From assembly GCF_002251245.1 (NCBI RefSeq), contig NZ_NPJG01000054.1, forward strand, positions 31,498 to 95,497: DNA of 64,000 nucleotides, given 5' to 3'. Numbering within the stretch: the first letter of the stretch is position 1; every line of letters starts with the position of its first letter. The notes below the pieces were generated by a model that saw nothing but the letters and a program-made list of their open reading frames with translations, did not search any database and had not been told where the DNA came from. Source of the DNA: Prevotella sp. P5-92. GTDB lineage: Bacteria > Bacteroidota > Bacteroidia > Bacteroidales > Bacteroidaceae. A program made the translations under genes and the position numbers. Below are positions 1 through 14,113 of the stretch, in pieces.

Positions 1-2742
1 ACCGTTGATTCTTGGACGGTCGGCTGATACCATGAGATTGTAGATCTTGTTGCCTGCTGCACCTGTACCGAATACGGTGAAGTCGAAGCCCTTCCACTCG
101 AGGTTGAGGGTGATACCGTATGTGAAGCTTGGGATACCGGCACCGATGTCCTGCTTGTCATCCTCTGTAGGAGCAGAGGTGATCTTGCCGTCCTTGTCAA
201 GATACTGAGCTGAACCGTCCTCGGCTACACCTGCATACTTGTAACCACGGAAGTACCATACTTTGTGACCTGCCTCGAAGGTTGGCTTGAGCTGGTTGTT
301 GAATCCGTCGATACCTATTTCTGTAATGCGGTTAACCATGGCAGACACTTCCTTAACCTCGTTCTTCAATGTAGAGAAGTTGGTGCTTACGCTATACTTA
401 AGGTCGCCGATGTGGTCTTTCCATCCGATTTCTACGTCGAAACCAGTGTTGAGCACCTTACCAGAGTTGATGACCGACTTGCTGACACCGATTTCAGGCA
501 GAGGAGCAATCTCGATGAGAAGGTCCTTGGTGGTCTTGCGGTACCAGTCGAGAGCGAAGGTCAGACGGTCGTTGAGGAAACGAGCATCGATACCGAGGTC
601 AATCTGCTCTGATGTCTCCCAAGTAAGGTCAGGGTTAGCAAGACCTGTTGGCTTAGAACCGAGCGCGAGCTTACCGTCACCAGCTGATGGGGTGAACTGA
701 TAGAAGCTCTGGTTGATGGCGATAGAAGAGGTATAACGATAGTTGTTGAGGATGTTAACGTTACCGTTCTTACCCCATGAACCACGGAGTTTCAAGAATG
801 AAACGGCGTCGCGGCTTACAGCGTCCTTGAAGAACTTCTCGTTGCTGATTGCCCAACCTGCAGAGATTGATGGGAAGTTACCCCAGCGTGCGTCCTTAGA
901 GAGCTTCGAAGAGTCGAAAGCGTCGCGACGGAAGTTGAACTGCAGATAGTAGCGGTTGTCGTAGTTGTAAGACAGACGACCGAAATAAGAGAGCTCTGTA
1001 TTGTCGTTTGGAGCGTTGCTTACGCTCTTGGTAGCGTCAGAGAGCAGATAGTTGATATAACGATAGTTGTAATCGTAGTTTGACAGAATGTCAGTACCAG
1101 TTGAAGAGATAGAGCTGTTGTCTGTGTGATACTTCGTGAACGACATACCGACCATGGCGCCAACATTGTGCTTGCCAAAGTCCTTGTTGAAGTTAGCGAA
1201 GTTTTCCCACTGATAGTACAGACTGTTGTTGGTCTGTGCCTCGATGGTGTAGTTGTCGCTCTTTGCCATTGAGCTTAGGAAGAACGGAGTCTCATAGTTG
1301 TGATAGTTGCTCTGGCTGATGCGATAGCCAAGGCGAGATGTGATAACGAGACAGTCAACTGGCTTGAGGTTGGCTGCGATGGTTCCGCGAACGTTAATAC
1401 CATTACGATACTGGTCGCGGCGGTCGCGCTGATAGAGCGGGTTACCTGTTGCATCTTCAATATACTTTGATGTTCCATACCAGTCGTTGTTGTGGTCTGG
1501 GTCGGTAGGAACTGGCTGACCTGCATTGAGAGCGTCCTTCACGCCGATACCGAGGTCATCAACGTTGTTGACATAAGCTGGAGTCAGTGGGTCGATAGAA
1601 ACAACAGAGTTGAGCAGTGAGCCGTAACCCTTTGTCACACCCTTTGTCTTCCACTTCTCGAAAGAGGTGTTAGAGCTGACGTTCAACCATGGAGTGATGT
1701 TGTAGTCGGCGTTGATCTGGCCGGTGAAACGCTTGTAAACGTCCTTGTTGCCCTTAACGATACCATTGTTGTCGAGGATGTTGAGGCTGGCAAGGAAGTG
1801 TCCGTGCTGGTTGCCACCCTGGACAGTGAGGTTGTGCTGATGAGCGAGTGAGTTCTCGAATACCTCGTCGTACCAGTTGGTGTTCTGTCCCTTGTAGTTG
1901 TTAGCCTGAAGGAGAGCATCGTCGATGTCGCCGAGATACTTGTGGTAAGCGATGTACTCAGGAGCGTCGAAGATTTCGGCTCTCTTGCCAAGCGACTGGA
2001 TGGTGAACTTACTGCTGTAAGAAATCTGCGCCTTGTTCCCGCCCTTAGCACCAGTCTTGGTGGTGATGAGAACAACACCATTACCAGCCTGAGCACCGTA
2101 GATGGCTGCAGATGCAGCGTCCTTCAGCACTTCCATAGACTCGATCATTGATGGGTCGAGATACTGGATGTTGTCAACCTTCAGACCGTCAACGATGAGC
2201 AACGGGCCGATGTTACCGCTGTTTGACGAATAACCGCGGATACGGATGTCGGCCGCTTCACCAGGACCACCAGGGTTGATGATCTGCACACCGGCTGCTT
2301 TACCCTGGAGGGCTGCACCGGCATCGGTGGTTGACAGACCCTTGATGTCGTCGGACTTGATTGAAGCCACGGCACCTGTAAGGTCGCTCTTCTTCTGGAC
2401 ACCGTAACCAACGACAACAACCTCGTCGATTACCTTTGAGTCGTCTTTAAGTGTGATGGTGATTTGCTTGCGTCCCTCGACATTCACGGTCTGTGTCTCA
2501 TATCCTATATAAGATATGGTGAGCGACGCATTTGGAGCAGCAGAGATACTGAACTGACCATTGAGGTCGGTTATGGCACCACGCTGGGTTCCATTCACTT
2601 TTACCGTAGCGCCGATGATTGGTTCTCCGGCACTGTCGTTTACTGTTCCCTTTACGATGTTCTGAGCCCAAGCTCCCAATGGAAGCAAACAGAACAGGAA
2701 CAATAGCACTAATGGCTTTTGTAAAGTTTTCACAATTCTCAT
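1..2742 (-). CDS. SusC-like TonB-dependent outer-membrane receptor (N-terminal part)
   Basis: The frame is open from the ATG at 2742 to the window edge, giving 914 codons of a protein whose C-terminal barrel strands lie outside. It starts with a signal peptide ending in a GAWAQ-like cleavage site. A carboxypeptidase D regulatory-like domain follows (about residues 25-110), then the VVVVGYG box and the plug domain with LLIVDGLKV and VLITTK motifs, then barrel. Such receptors import oligosaccharides with a SusD lipoprotein, which would lie beyond position 1. A terminator and a separate promoter divide it from the esterase genes on its upstream side, so it is the first gene of its own operon. 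The substrate cannot be read from sequence; xylan-derived oligosaccharides are an inference from the neighbours. Confidence 0.93.
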   Translation of the reverse strand, partial: MRIVKTLQKPLVLLFLFCLLPLGAWAQNIVKGTVNDSAGEPIIGATVKVNGTQRGAITDLNGQFSISAAPNASLTISYIGYETQTVNVEGRKQITITLKDDSKVIDEVVVVGYGVQKKSDLTGAVASIKSDDIKGLSTTDAGAALQGKAAGVQIINPGGPGEAADIRIRGYSSNSGNIGPLLIVDGLKVDNIQYLDPSMIESMEVLKDAASAAIYGAQAGNGVVLITTKTGAKGGNKAQISYSSKFTIQSLGKRAEIFDAPEYIAYHKYLGDIDDALLQANNYKGQNTNWYDEVFENSLAHQHNLTVQGGNQHGHFLASLNILDNNGIVKGNKDVYKRFTGQINADYNITPWLNVSSNTSFEKWKTKGVTKGYGSLLNSVVSIDPLTPAYVNNVDDLGIGVKDALNAGQPVPTDPDHNNDWYGTSKYIEDATGNPLYQRDRRDQYRNGINVRGTIAANLKPVDCLVITSRLGYRISQSNYHNYETPFFLSSMAKSDNYTIEAQTNNSLYYQWENFANFNKDFGKHNVGAMVGMSFTKYHTDNSSISSTGTDILSNYDYNYRYINYLLSDATKSVSNAPNDNTELSYFGRLSYNYDNRYYLQFNFRRDAFDSSKLSKDARWGNFPSISAGWAISNEKFFKDAVSRDAVSFLKLRGSWGKNGNVNILNNYRYTSSIAINQSFYQFTPSAGDGKLALGSKPTGLANPDLTWETSEQIDLGIDARFLNDRLTFALDWYRKTTKDLLIEIAPLPEIGVSKSVINSGKVLNTGFDVEIGWKDHIGDLKYSVSTNFSTLKNEVKEVSAMVNRITEIGIDGFNNQLKPTFEAGHKVWYFRGYKYAGVAEDGSAQYLDKDGKITSAPTEDDKQDIGAGIPSFTYGITLNLEWKGFDFTVFGTGAAGNKIYNLMVSADRPRING

Positions 2743-2809
2743 AGATTGTAGCAAGTTTATTATTAAAATAGGTTACAATTAAATCCCACTAATTCGGTTT
2801 AAATCGCTG

Positions 2810-2817
2810 CAAAGGTA
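2810..2817 (-). promoter_or_regulatory. -7 box of the susC-like gene
   Basis: TACCTTTG on the minus strand matches the Bacteroidetes -7 consensus TAnnTTTG and lies 68 bp upstream of the SusC start. The 130 bp further upstream (to 2923) are AT-rich with nothing else recognisable. Confidence 0.6.
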
Positions 2818-2923
2818 CGATAAAATGTTAATACCATGGTCATAAATTTGTATCATAAACTTTATTTCATGTTACAAAGATTACATTTTGTACACATAAG
2901 ATATAAAACAACGGTGTGTATGA

Positions 2924-2962
2924 GACAAAAAGAGGGTTTGGTTTTTATCTACCAAACCCTCT
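2924..2962 (-). terminator. Intrinsic terminator after the GH43-CE1 gene
   Basis: A perfect 12-bp stem (AGAGGGTTTGGT with its complement) around an 8-nt loop, followed on the minus strand by TTTTTGTCT. It lies 25 bp past the stop of the GH43-CE1 gene and separates that operon from the susC-like gene. Confidence 0.85.
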
Positions 2963-2986
2963 TCATTAAGATTTATTATTTAATTT

Positions 2987-7729
<4,743 letters not shown>

Positions 7730-7794
7730 CGGAAAAAAGTTCAAGATGGCATTTGAAAATGTAACTAATACTCTTCTTTTTGTTTCATTTGCAC

Positions 7795-7840
7795 GAAAAA
7801 AGAGCCTCTTCCAGGGTTTTTTATCCCAAGACGAAGCTCT
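7795..7840 (-). terminator. Intrinsic terminator after the acetyl esterase gene
   Basis: On the minus strand a 16-nt arm beginning AGAGCTTCG pairs, with wobbles and two mismatches, with an arm ending GGCTCT, followed directly by TTTTTT. It lies 39 bp past the esterase stop. Confidence 0.75.
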
Positions 7841-7878
7841 CTGTCACATTTTCTTGTCGGTAATCGCGCCGACGATGT

Positions 7879-9642
<1,764 letters not shown>

Positions 9643-9664
9643 TTATATTCAGAGTTTTCGGGTG

Positions 9665-9672
9665 CAAAGTTA
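9665..9672 (-). promoter_or_regulatory. -7 box of the acetyl esterase gene
   Basis: TAACTTTG on the minus strand, 44 bp upstream of the esterase start. Confidence 0.6.
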
Positions 9673-9857
9673 CAAACATATCTCTTATCTCAACAAAACA
9701 TTTGTAACATAAACATTTGGAAATGTTTCGTATTTAATAAATACACTGCACCTTATTTGCGCGAGAGTGTTAATAGGGTTTAAAATATATAGATACATTA
9801 CATTAAAAAACAAAAAAAGTGTGGTATATATATTATCGGTAATCCAAAAAAATTGAT

Positions 9858-9865
9858 TATATTTG
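9858..9865 (+). promoter_or_regulatory. -7 box of the 103-aa gene
   Basis: TATATTTG, 33 bp upstream of the ATG at 9899, matches TAnnTTTG. Confidence 0.55.
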
Positions 9866-9898
9866 CAAAACAATTAAGTAACTTAAATATCAAGAATT

Positions 9899-10210
9899 AT
9901 GTCAAAAACAATTGAATTACAAATTGAAAGAAGTCGTGTGCTCATCGAGGGATTGAGCAAGAACATTGGTGCATTGACAAGCAAAGGTATCACTGATTCC
10001 AGTTTGGAGTCGATGACCAAAGACCTTGAAAAGTTAGCATTGGCAAATGAAGAGTGCTCTCGTGTGCGCGAGGAATTGTCAATCAAAGTTAAACACATGA
10101 ATTCTATCCTGACAACTGTCAAGGAGGCTTTTGCTGACAAGAAGCGCATCATCAAGACAAACTACCCTCAAGAGCATTGGATAAGATATGGTGTTCAAGA
10201 CAAACGTTAA
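9899..10210 (+). CDS. Small helical protein of unknown function
   Basis: 103 aa, charged and predicted mostly helical (repeated E/K/L-rich stretches), with no signal peptide or membrane segment. Its own promoter precedes it and a strong hairpin follows, so it is a free-standing gene. No family recognised. It lies at the boundary between the xylan enzymes and the accessory island. Confidence 0.7.
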   Translation: MSKTIELQIERSRVLIEGLSKNIGALTSKGITDSSLESMTKDLEKLALANEECSRVREELSIKVKHMNSILTTVKEAFADKKRIIKTNYPQEHWIRYGVQDKR

Positions 10211-10239
10211 CGAATTGTCCTTTCATACATACTTTTTCG

Positions 10240-10269
10240 GCCCGACGATAACAATTAGTTACGTCGGGC
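10240..10269. terminator. Hairpin terminator after the 103-aa gene
   Basis: GCCCGACG...CGTCGGGC: a stem of about 12 bp (one bulge) around AATTA, 29 bp after the stop. The T-tract after it is short, so strength is uncertain. Confidence 0.65.
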
Positions 10270-10283
10270 TTTGAACATCAATC

Positions 10284-10341
10284 TGGCGGAATTTAATATG
10301 TATATTCCGCCAAATCAATTCTTTTTTGTATCTTTGTGGCT
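10284..10341 (+). promoter_or_regulatory. Orphan palindromic operator plus promoter
   Basis: A 29-bp palindrome TGGCGGAAT-N11-ATTCCGCCA (10284-10312) is followed by TATCTTTG (10329-10336). About 40 bp from the right half of the palindrome onward are identical to 26709-26750, where they drive the start of an ATPase gene. Here no gene follows on the plus strand, so this is probably the leftover control region of a deleted copy. Confidence 0.6.
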
Positions 10342-10356
10342 AATCTTTTGGAATTT

Positions 10357-10518
10357 TTACATATTATCAATCTCCCAATCCAACAGGTCAGAATCGGAGG
10401 TTGAAGGATAACCATATTTTTCTGTTAACTCTGGAATTGAGAAGCATTGTTTAAAACGTTGACCTAATAAATCGACCAGTATGTCATCAATAATTTCATT
10501 TGCCTCTATAAGTTTAAT
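10357..10518 (-). pseudogene. C-terminal fragment of an unrecognised protein
   Basis: A 53-codon open stretch on the minus strand begins right after a TGA with no start codon and ends at TAA 10357. Its composition (acidic, ending ...DSDLLDWEIDM) looks protein-like. It lies between an orphan promoter and the zeta pair, in a region of clear rearrangement. I do not recognise the parent gene. Confidence 0.3.
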
Positions 10519-10566
10519 TCACTTACGAAAGTTAAGACCACTTAACTTTTAAATATAGAATCATTG

Positions 10567-10749
10567 TTATTGAAACCGAGGATTGGCGGCAATCACATCT
10601 TTTGCCGCAACGTGATATATCCTTCCGTTGTCGTCTTGATACACACACGTCTCTCCCCTCGCCGCCTTTTCATGCAGCATGTTGCGCTCGGCCTCAAGAA
10701 GGCCTGCCCTCACTTTATTACGTAATATCTCAAGTTCTTTTTCTGACAT
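10567..10749 (-). CDS. 60-aa partner (putative antitoxin) of the zeta-like toxin, copy 1
   Basis: 60 aa starting MSEKELEILR. The ATG at 10749 is preferred because it gives the same length and the same 20-bp overlap with the toxin gene as the second copy (21962-22144). An earlier in-frame ATG at 10836 lies deep inside the toxin gene. The last 45 residues are almost identical to copy 2 (ERNMLHEKAARGE, then a YQDDNGRIYHV hairpin-like part), while the first 14 differ. Function is inferred from pairing with the kinase-like toxin. An alternative is a small substrate or regulator of the kinase. Confidence 0.65.
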   Translation of the reverse strand: MSEKELEILRNKVRAGLLEAERNMLHEKAARGETCVYQDDNGRIYHVAAKDVIAANPRFQ

Positions 10750-11311
10750 AGCTTTTAATCGTTTCAAATTTTGCAAAGTTTGTAATATTTGATATTTCTT
10801 TTGAACCAACAGCAATTTCCACTCTGTCATTATCACTATTGTCGTATATCATCCAACTGTCAACCTCATTCATAAACAGATTGAATAGGTTGGAGATACC
10901 GGCGGAATATCTTCTGATAATGACATCCTGAGGAATGTTGTGGCCACCATGGGCAACACGCTCAGCCACTCGCTGCATAGCCAGTTCTGGGGATTTCAAC
11001 CAGAAGTAAATAAGATGCACTTGGTATCCTTCGGAATGGGCACGTCTTACAAGATTGATATATGAGCGTGTGGCAAGTGTAGTCTCGATGGAAAAAGACT
11101 CTCCTCTTCTAATCAGACGATCTATTCTTTCGAGCATAAGTCTTCCAGCCTCTATTGCAACTCCTTCAGGGTTGAATGGCGACAGACCTTTGGCGATTTC
11201 ATCAGCATTCACGAATTCCCTTACCAAAAGAGCTTTTGGTAATATCGTCATGGAAGCAGTGGTCTTTCCTGCCCCATTACATCCTGCTATTATATACAAC
11301 AATCGAGCCAT
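10730..11311 (-). CDS. Zeta-toxin-like P-loop kinase, copy 1
   Basis: 193 aa. A Walker A motif, GCNGAGKTT, lies at residues 9-17, followed by VNADEIAKGL (about 37-46) and FSIETTLATRSY (about 75-86), the layout of the zeta-toxin/UDP-GlcNAc kinase family. Zeta toxins phosphorylate UDP-sugars and block wall synthesis; substrate use here is unknown. Residues 1-160 are nearly identical to the second copy at 22125-22709, but the last 30 or so diverge sharply. The -7 box is only 8 bp from the ATG, so the mRNA should have almost no leader. The toxin comes first and its putative antitoxin second, the reverse of classic epsilon-zeta order. Confidence 0.8.
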   Translation of the reverse strand: MARLLYIIAGCNGAGKTTASMTILPKALLVREFVNADEIAKGLSPFNPEGVAIEAGRLMLERIDRLIRRGESFSIETTLATRSYINLVRRAHSEGYQVHLIYFWLKSPELAMQRVAERVAHGGHNIPQDVIIRRYSAGISNLFNLFMNEVDSWMIYDNSDNDRVEIAVGSKEISNITNFAKFETIKSYVRKRT

Positions 11312-11318
11312 AATGCCG

Positions 11319-11326
11319 CAAAATTA
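11319..11326 (-). promoter_or_regulatory. -7 box of zeta pair, copy 1
   Basis: TAATTTTG on the minus strand, 8 bp from the ATG; the same arrangement is conserved in copy 2 (22717-22724). A weaker plus-strand TACCTTTA at 11412-11419 could serve the divergent hydrolase gene. Confidence 0.6.
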
Positions 11327-11490
11327 CTATAAAAAAAAATAATCTCCAAATAATTATAAGAAAATCGATAAAAAAATACGGTTTTATTGGGTGGAATGGA
11401 AAATTATACTTACCTTTACAGCGATTTCTGAAAAGCTTAGCTATCGGCTTGCGACAAATGGAATATTATCTAATAATATACACAATAATT

Positions 11491-12795
11491 ATGAAAATAA
11501 AAAAACTTTTAATTTCTTCATTAATCTGTTTGACAACATCTTTGGCAAATGCGCAGAACGGATCTTGGTCGGGCGAACTGAATATTCAGGGCATGAAACT
11601 GCCTTTAGTGTTTAACTTCACTGACGATGGTTGCACCATCGACTCGCCATCGCAAGGCGCGAAGGGTATAAAGGCTGAAAAAAGCATCACGCCCGAGGGT
11701 AAGCTGAAAGTGACAGTGGGGATGATTGGAGCAACCTTTGAGGGCACAATGAAAGAACAAACCATCACTGGCACATTCACTCAAAACGGTATGTCATTTC
11801 CGCTAACTCTCAAACCGGGAGAGCAGAAAAACAACCGTCCGCAAACTCCAATGCCGCCATTTCCATATACTACCGAAGAAGTCACATTCTCAAATGGAGA
11901 CATAACGCTCAATGGTACACTTACTCTGCCCGAAGGATGGGATAAAAACACAAAAGCTGTAGTTATGGTCACAGGCAGCGGACAGCAAAACCGCGACGAG
12001 GAAATATTCGACCATAAGCCGTTTGCAGTGATAGCCGATGCGTTGGCACGCAAAGGTATAGCCTCATTGAGATACGACGACCGAGGTTGGGGAAACAAGG
12101 CAATAAGATTCACCGACTTCACCACTGATGACTTCAAGCAGGACGCCGCAGCGGGAATCGACTTCCTACGCAGGAAATTCAATTCGGTTGGAGTAATCGG
12201 ACACAGCGAGGGCGGCACCATTGCACTTATGCTCGCCAGTGAAGGCAAGGCCGACTTTATTGTGTCGTTGGCAGGAATGGCCATTTCGGGAAAACAGACA
12301 TCATTGAATCAGAGCATAGCATCCCTACGCTCTATTGGCATGCAGGAAGAAATGGTGAAAAAATACAGCGACGCGATAAGCGACATATTCGACAAAGTGG
12401 CGGCAGGACAAGACATTGACGAATATCTCAAAGGCGCTGAAAACATGGAGAACTTCAAGCCCATAATTGAGCAGGCAAAAAAACTGCTCACATCGCCATA
12501 TATACGTCATTTCATAACAATAGACATCCAGAGCTCACTCCCAAACATCAAATGCCCCGTACTCGCGCTCAACGGAAAGAAGGACACACAGGTGGAATAC
12601 AAACAGAATCTCGAAACATTGGAAAAAGGACTTGTAAATTGCAGTCACGAGACTATAGCATACGATGATCTCAACCACCTGTTCCAGCACTGCACTACCG
12701 GCTCGATAGTGGAATATCACCAGATAGATGAGACCATATCCCAAGAAGTGCTCGACAAAATTATTTCGTGGATAAAATATGGATTACCCAAATAA
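11491..12795 (+). CDS. Secreted alpha/beta hydrolase
   Basis: 434 aa from the ATG at 11491, chosen because it begins a normal signal peptide (MKIKKLLISS... LANAQ); an ORF start at 11449 adds an unlikely leader. Residues 20-115 form an N-terminal beta domain. The hydrolase core runs from about 130 to 434, with the nucleophile elbow GHSEGG near residue 250, an Asp region near LNGKKDTQV and a His in DLNHLFQ. It is like bacterial serine hydrolases of the S9/acyl-aminopeptidase-like clan; the substrate is unknown. It is divergent from zeta copy 1. Small pieces of a second copy survive at 27120-27190. Confidence 0.82.
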   Translation: MKIKKLLISSLICLTTSLANAQNGSWSGELNIQGMKLPLVFNFTDDGCTIDSPSQGAKGIKAEKSITPEGKLKVTVGMIGATFEGTMKEQTITGTFTQNGMSFPLTLKPGEQKNNRPQTPMPPFPYTTEEVTFSNGDITLNGTLTLPEGWDKNTKAVVMVTGSGQQNRDEEIFDHKPFAVIADALARKGIASLRYDDRGWGNKAIRFTDFTTDDFKQDAAAGIDFLRRKFNSVGVIGHSEGGTIALMLASEGKADFIVSLAGMAISGKQTSLNQSIASLRSIGMQEEMVKKYSDAISDIFDKVAAGQDIDEYLKGAENMENFKPIIEQAKKLLTSPYIRHFITIDIQSSLPNIKCPVLALNGKKDTQVEYKQNLETLEKGLVNCSHETIAYDDLNHLFQHCTTGSIVEYHQIDETISQEVLDKIISWIKYGLPK

Positions 12796-12856
12796 TTCAG
12801 GTATCTTCTAATCAAAGTTTCCATCTTTTCCAAAATATATTATAGTCTCTCGTCTG

Positions 12857-12955
12857 CAAAATTACAAAATAAAGTTCAATGAACAATACACTTTATAGTT
12901 AAAAATGTTCAACGGATTGAACACTTTTGGCACAAAACTGTTCAACGGACTGAAC
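12857..12955 (-). repeat. Orphan promoter with 33-bp palindromic repeat array
   Basis: TAATTTTG (-7 type, 12857-12864, minus strand) abuts three units of 33-bp period beginning at 12874, 12907 and 12940. Two carry the palindrome GTTCAACGGAYTGAAC; the first is degenerate (GTTCAATGAAC). The layout matches the ATPase promoters at 15409 and 29173, but no minus-strand gene follows, so the controlled gene has probably been lost. Confidence 0.6.
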
Positions 12956-12971
12956 ACTTAGGGGTGTAGAA

Positions 12972-13003
12972 TTCTTTTTCTGACATAGCTTTTAATCGTT
13001 TCA
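12972..13003 (-). pseudogene. Remnant of the antitoxin start region
   Basis: 32 bp identical to 10735-10766, covering the start of the 60-aa antitoxin gene and the last codons of the zeta gene. It joins directly to RNA-ligase sequence, marking a deletion endpoint. Confidence 0.7.
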
Positions 13004-13006
13004 TCT

Positions 13007-13121
13007 GGAACATGGTGGCAAGTATTCCGGTCTTGACAAATGCGAGCAGAAATCTCTTAACAAAGAGGTGAACAAGCTCTGCTCTGTCGTCCTGACCAAG
13101 GAATATCTTTCAAAACGATAA
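13007..13121 (+). pseudogene. 3' remnant of an RNA ligase gene
   Basis: About 115 bp closely matching the last codons of the RNA ligase at 23097-24122, through the stop codon (YSGLDKCEQKSLNKEVNK... in translation). The matching sequence continues into the downstream hairpin and 33-bp repeats. Confidence 0.85.
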
Positions 13122-13140
13122 TCTCTCATCCTCTATTTAT

Positions 13141-13240
13141 ATCCCCGTTGAACCGTTTTGATTTGACGGGGATAATATAAAACCGGAAATCCCCAAATCT
13201 TTTTCCTAAAAATGTAGGAAAATCCCCAAATCTTTGCTGT
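13141..13240 (+). repeat. Hairpin plus 33-bp repeats following the ligase remnant
   Basis: The hairpin ATCCCCGT...ACGGGGAT (13141-13173) is followed by about 1.6 units of a 33-bp repeat beginning AAATCCCCAAATCTTT (13187 and 13220). The same block follows the other two ligase copies (24142-24240, 27471-27600). Confidence 0.75.
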
Positions 13241-13257
13241 AATACACTAATAACTAT

Positions 13258-13326
13258 TCAGGGCTTCCTTCGCTTGCAGTCTTTCCAAGCCTTCAGGTCG
13301 ATAAATATATCTCTCGTTATTTCCAT
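13258..13326 (-). pseudogene. N-terminal remnant of a DUF4143-type ATPase
   Basis: 22 codons (MEITRDIFIDLKAWKDCKRR...) then TGA. They match the first residues of the ATPase starting at 16982, and the matching sequence continues through its upstream region to about 13400. Confidence 0.85.
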
Positions 13327-13401
13327 TTCTATAAATTTGTGGCAGAATTACTCATTTTTCCTATGAAAAACGTGATATTTCGCACATTTTTAATATTTAT
13401 T

Positions 13402-13624
13402 ACTCAACTTTCGGAAGTTATTTTAAACCACAGAGTTTAAGAGATATAGAGTATTTATACTAATGAAAGAGAGTGAATGCCAAGGCATTTAGAGTTCATA
13501 GAGAGCTGCGCATCATGTTTGCCGCATGGAAACTCTGTGTCCTCTGTCGCTTGCGACCTACTCTATAAAACCACAAATCTCTTTTTCTCTTTGACTCTGT
13601 GGTTTAAATAAAACCCTTATACAT
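13402..13624. mobile_element. MITE-like element, copy A (degenerate)
   Basis: The left end ACTCAACTTTCGGAAGT is followed by an inner inverted repeat (AAACCACAGAGT... with ...CTCTGTGGTTT). The right end runs only to AAACCCTTATACAT, the complement of a sequence near the left end of the other copies, so the outer right inverted repeat is missing. The core, including GTCGCTTGCGACCTACTCTA, is shared with copies B (26366) and C (29470). No coding capacity. Confidence 0.7.
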
Positions 13625-13697
13625 AGAGAATTATCACATGCGAAACTTAAGATTATTATCCTATAAGGGGAAAGATTGACCAGCTTATTAACAACCA

Positions 13698-14096
13698 TTA
13701 CATCTCCTCCCAGAAATCATCTGGCAGGGAGATGTTCTCCACTTCTGCCGCCTCAGCGAAGAGTGGAGCTATCTCGTCGGGAGAGAAGCCGGCTATGCCA
13801 CAGCCGATGCGGGTGACGAGGAAATGCTGGTCGGGATGCTGCTTGGCGTAGGCTATGAACTTATCGACATAGGGGCGGATGGTGTCAACGCCTCCCTGCA
13901 TTGTGGGGATGGCATAGCTCTGACCCTGAATGCCATCGCCATTGCCCATTACAGCACCGAAATATAGATGGGCGATGCGGGCGGCACCGCCTCCGTGCAT
14001 ACCGGCAAGGTTGCTGCCGAAGACAAACACCTCGTTGGGTTTGAGACTCTTGATAAAATCGGGAGTCACGCGACCTTCTTTGTTGATTGCTTTCAT
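13698..14096 (-). CDS. Macro-like A1S_2505-type protein, free copy
   Basis: 132 aa from the ATG at 14096, the start shared with the fused copy; an upstream in-frame ATG (14129) would overlap the ATPase gene. Signature motifs are VFVFGSNLAGMHGGGAA near the N-terminus, GIQGQSYAIPT in the middle and TRIGCGIAGF near residue 105. These match a phage- and bacteria-borne family annotated as A1S_2505-like, whose glycine-rich loops recall macro domains, so ADP-ribose or nucleotide binding is plausible but unproven. It lies 17 bp downstream of the ATPase at 14114-15388. A near-identical domain forms the C-terminus of 24355-25473. Confidence 0.8.
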   Translation of the reverse strand: MKAINKEGRVTPDFIKSLKPNEVFVFGSNLAGMHGGGAARIAHLYFGAVMGNGDGIQGQSYAIPTMQGGVDTIRPYVDKFIAYAKQHPDQHFLVTRIGCGIAGFSPDEIAPLFAEAAEVENISLPDDFWEEM

Positions 14097-14113
14097 ATTG
14101 TATTTTATAACGG

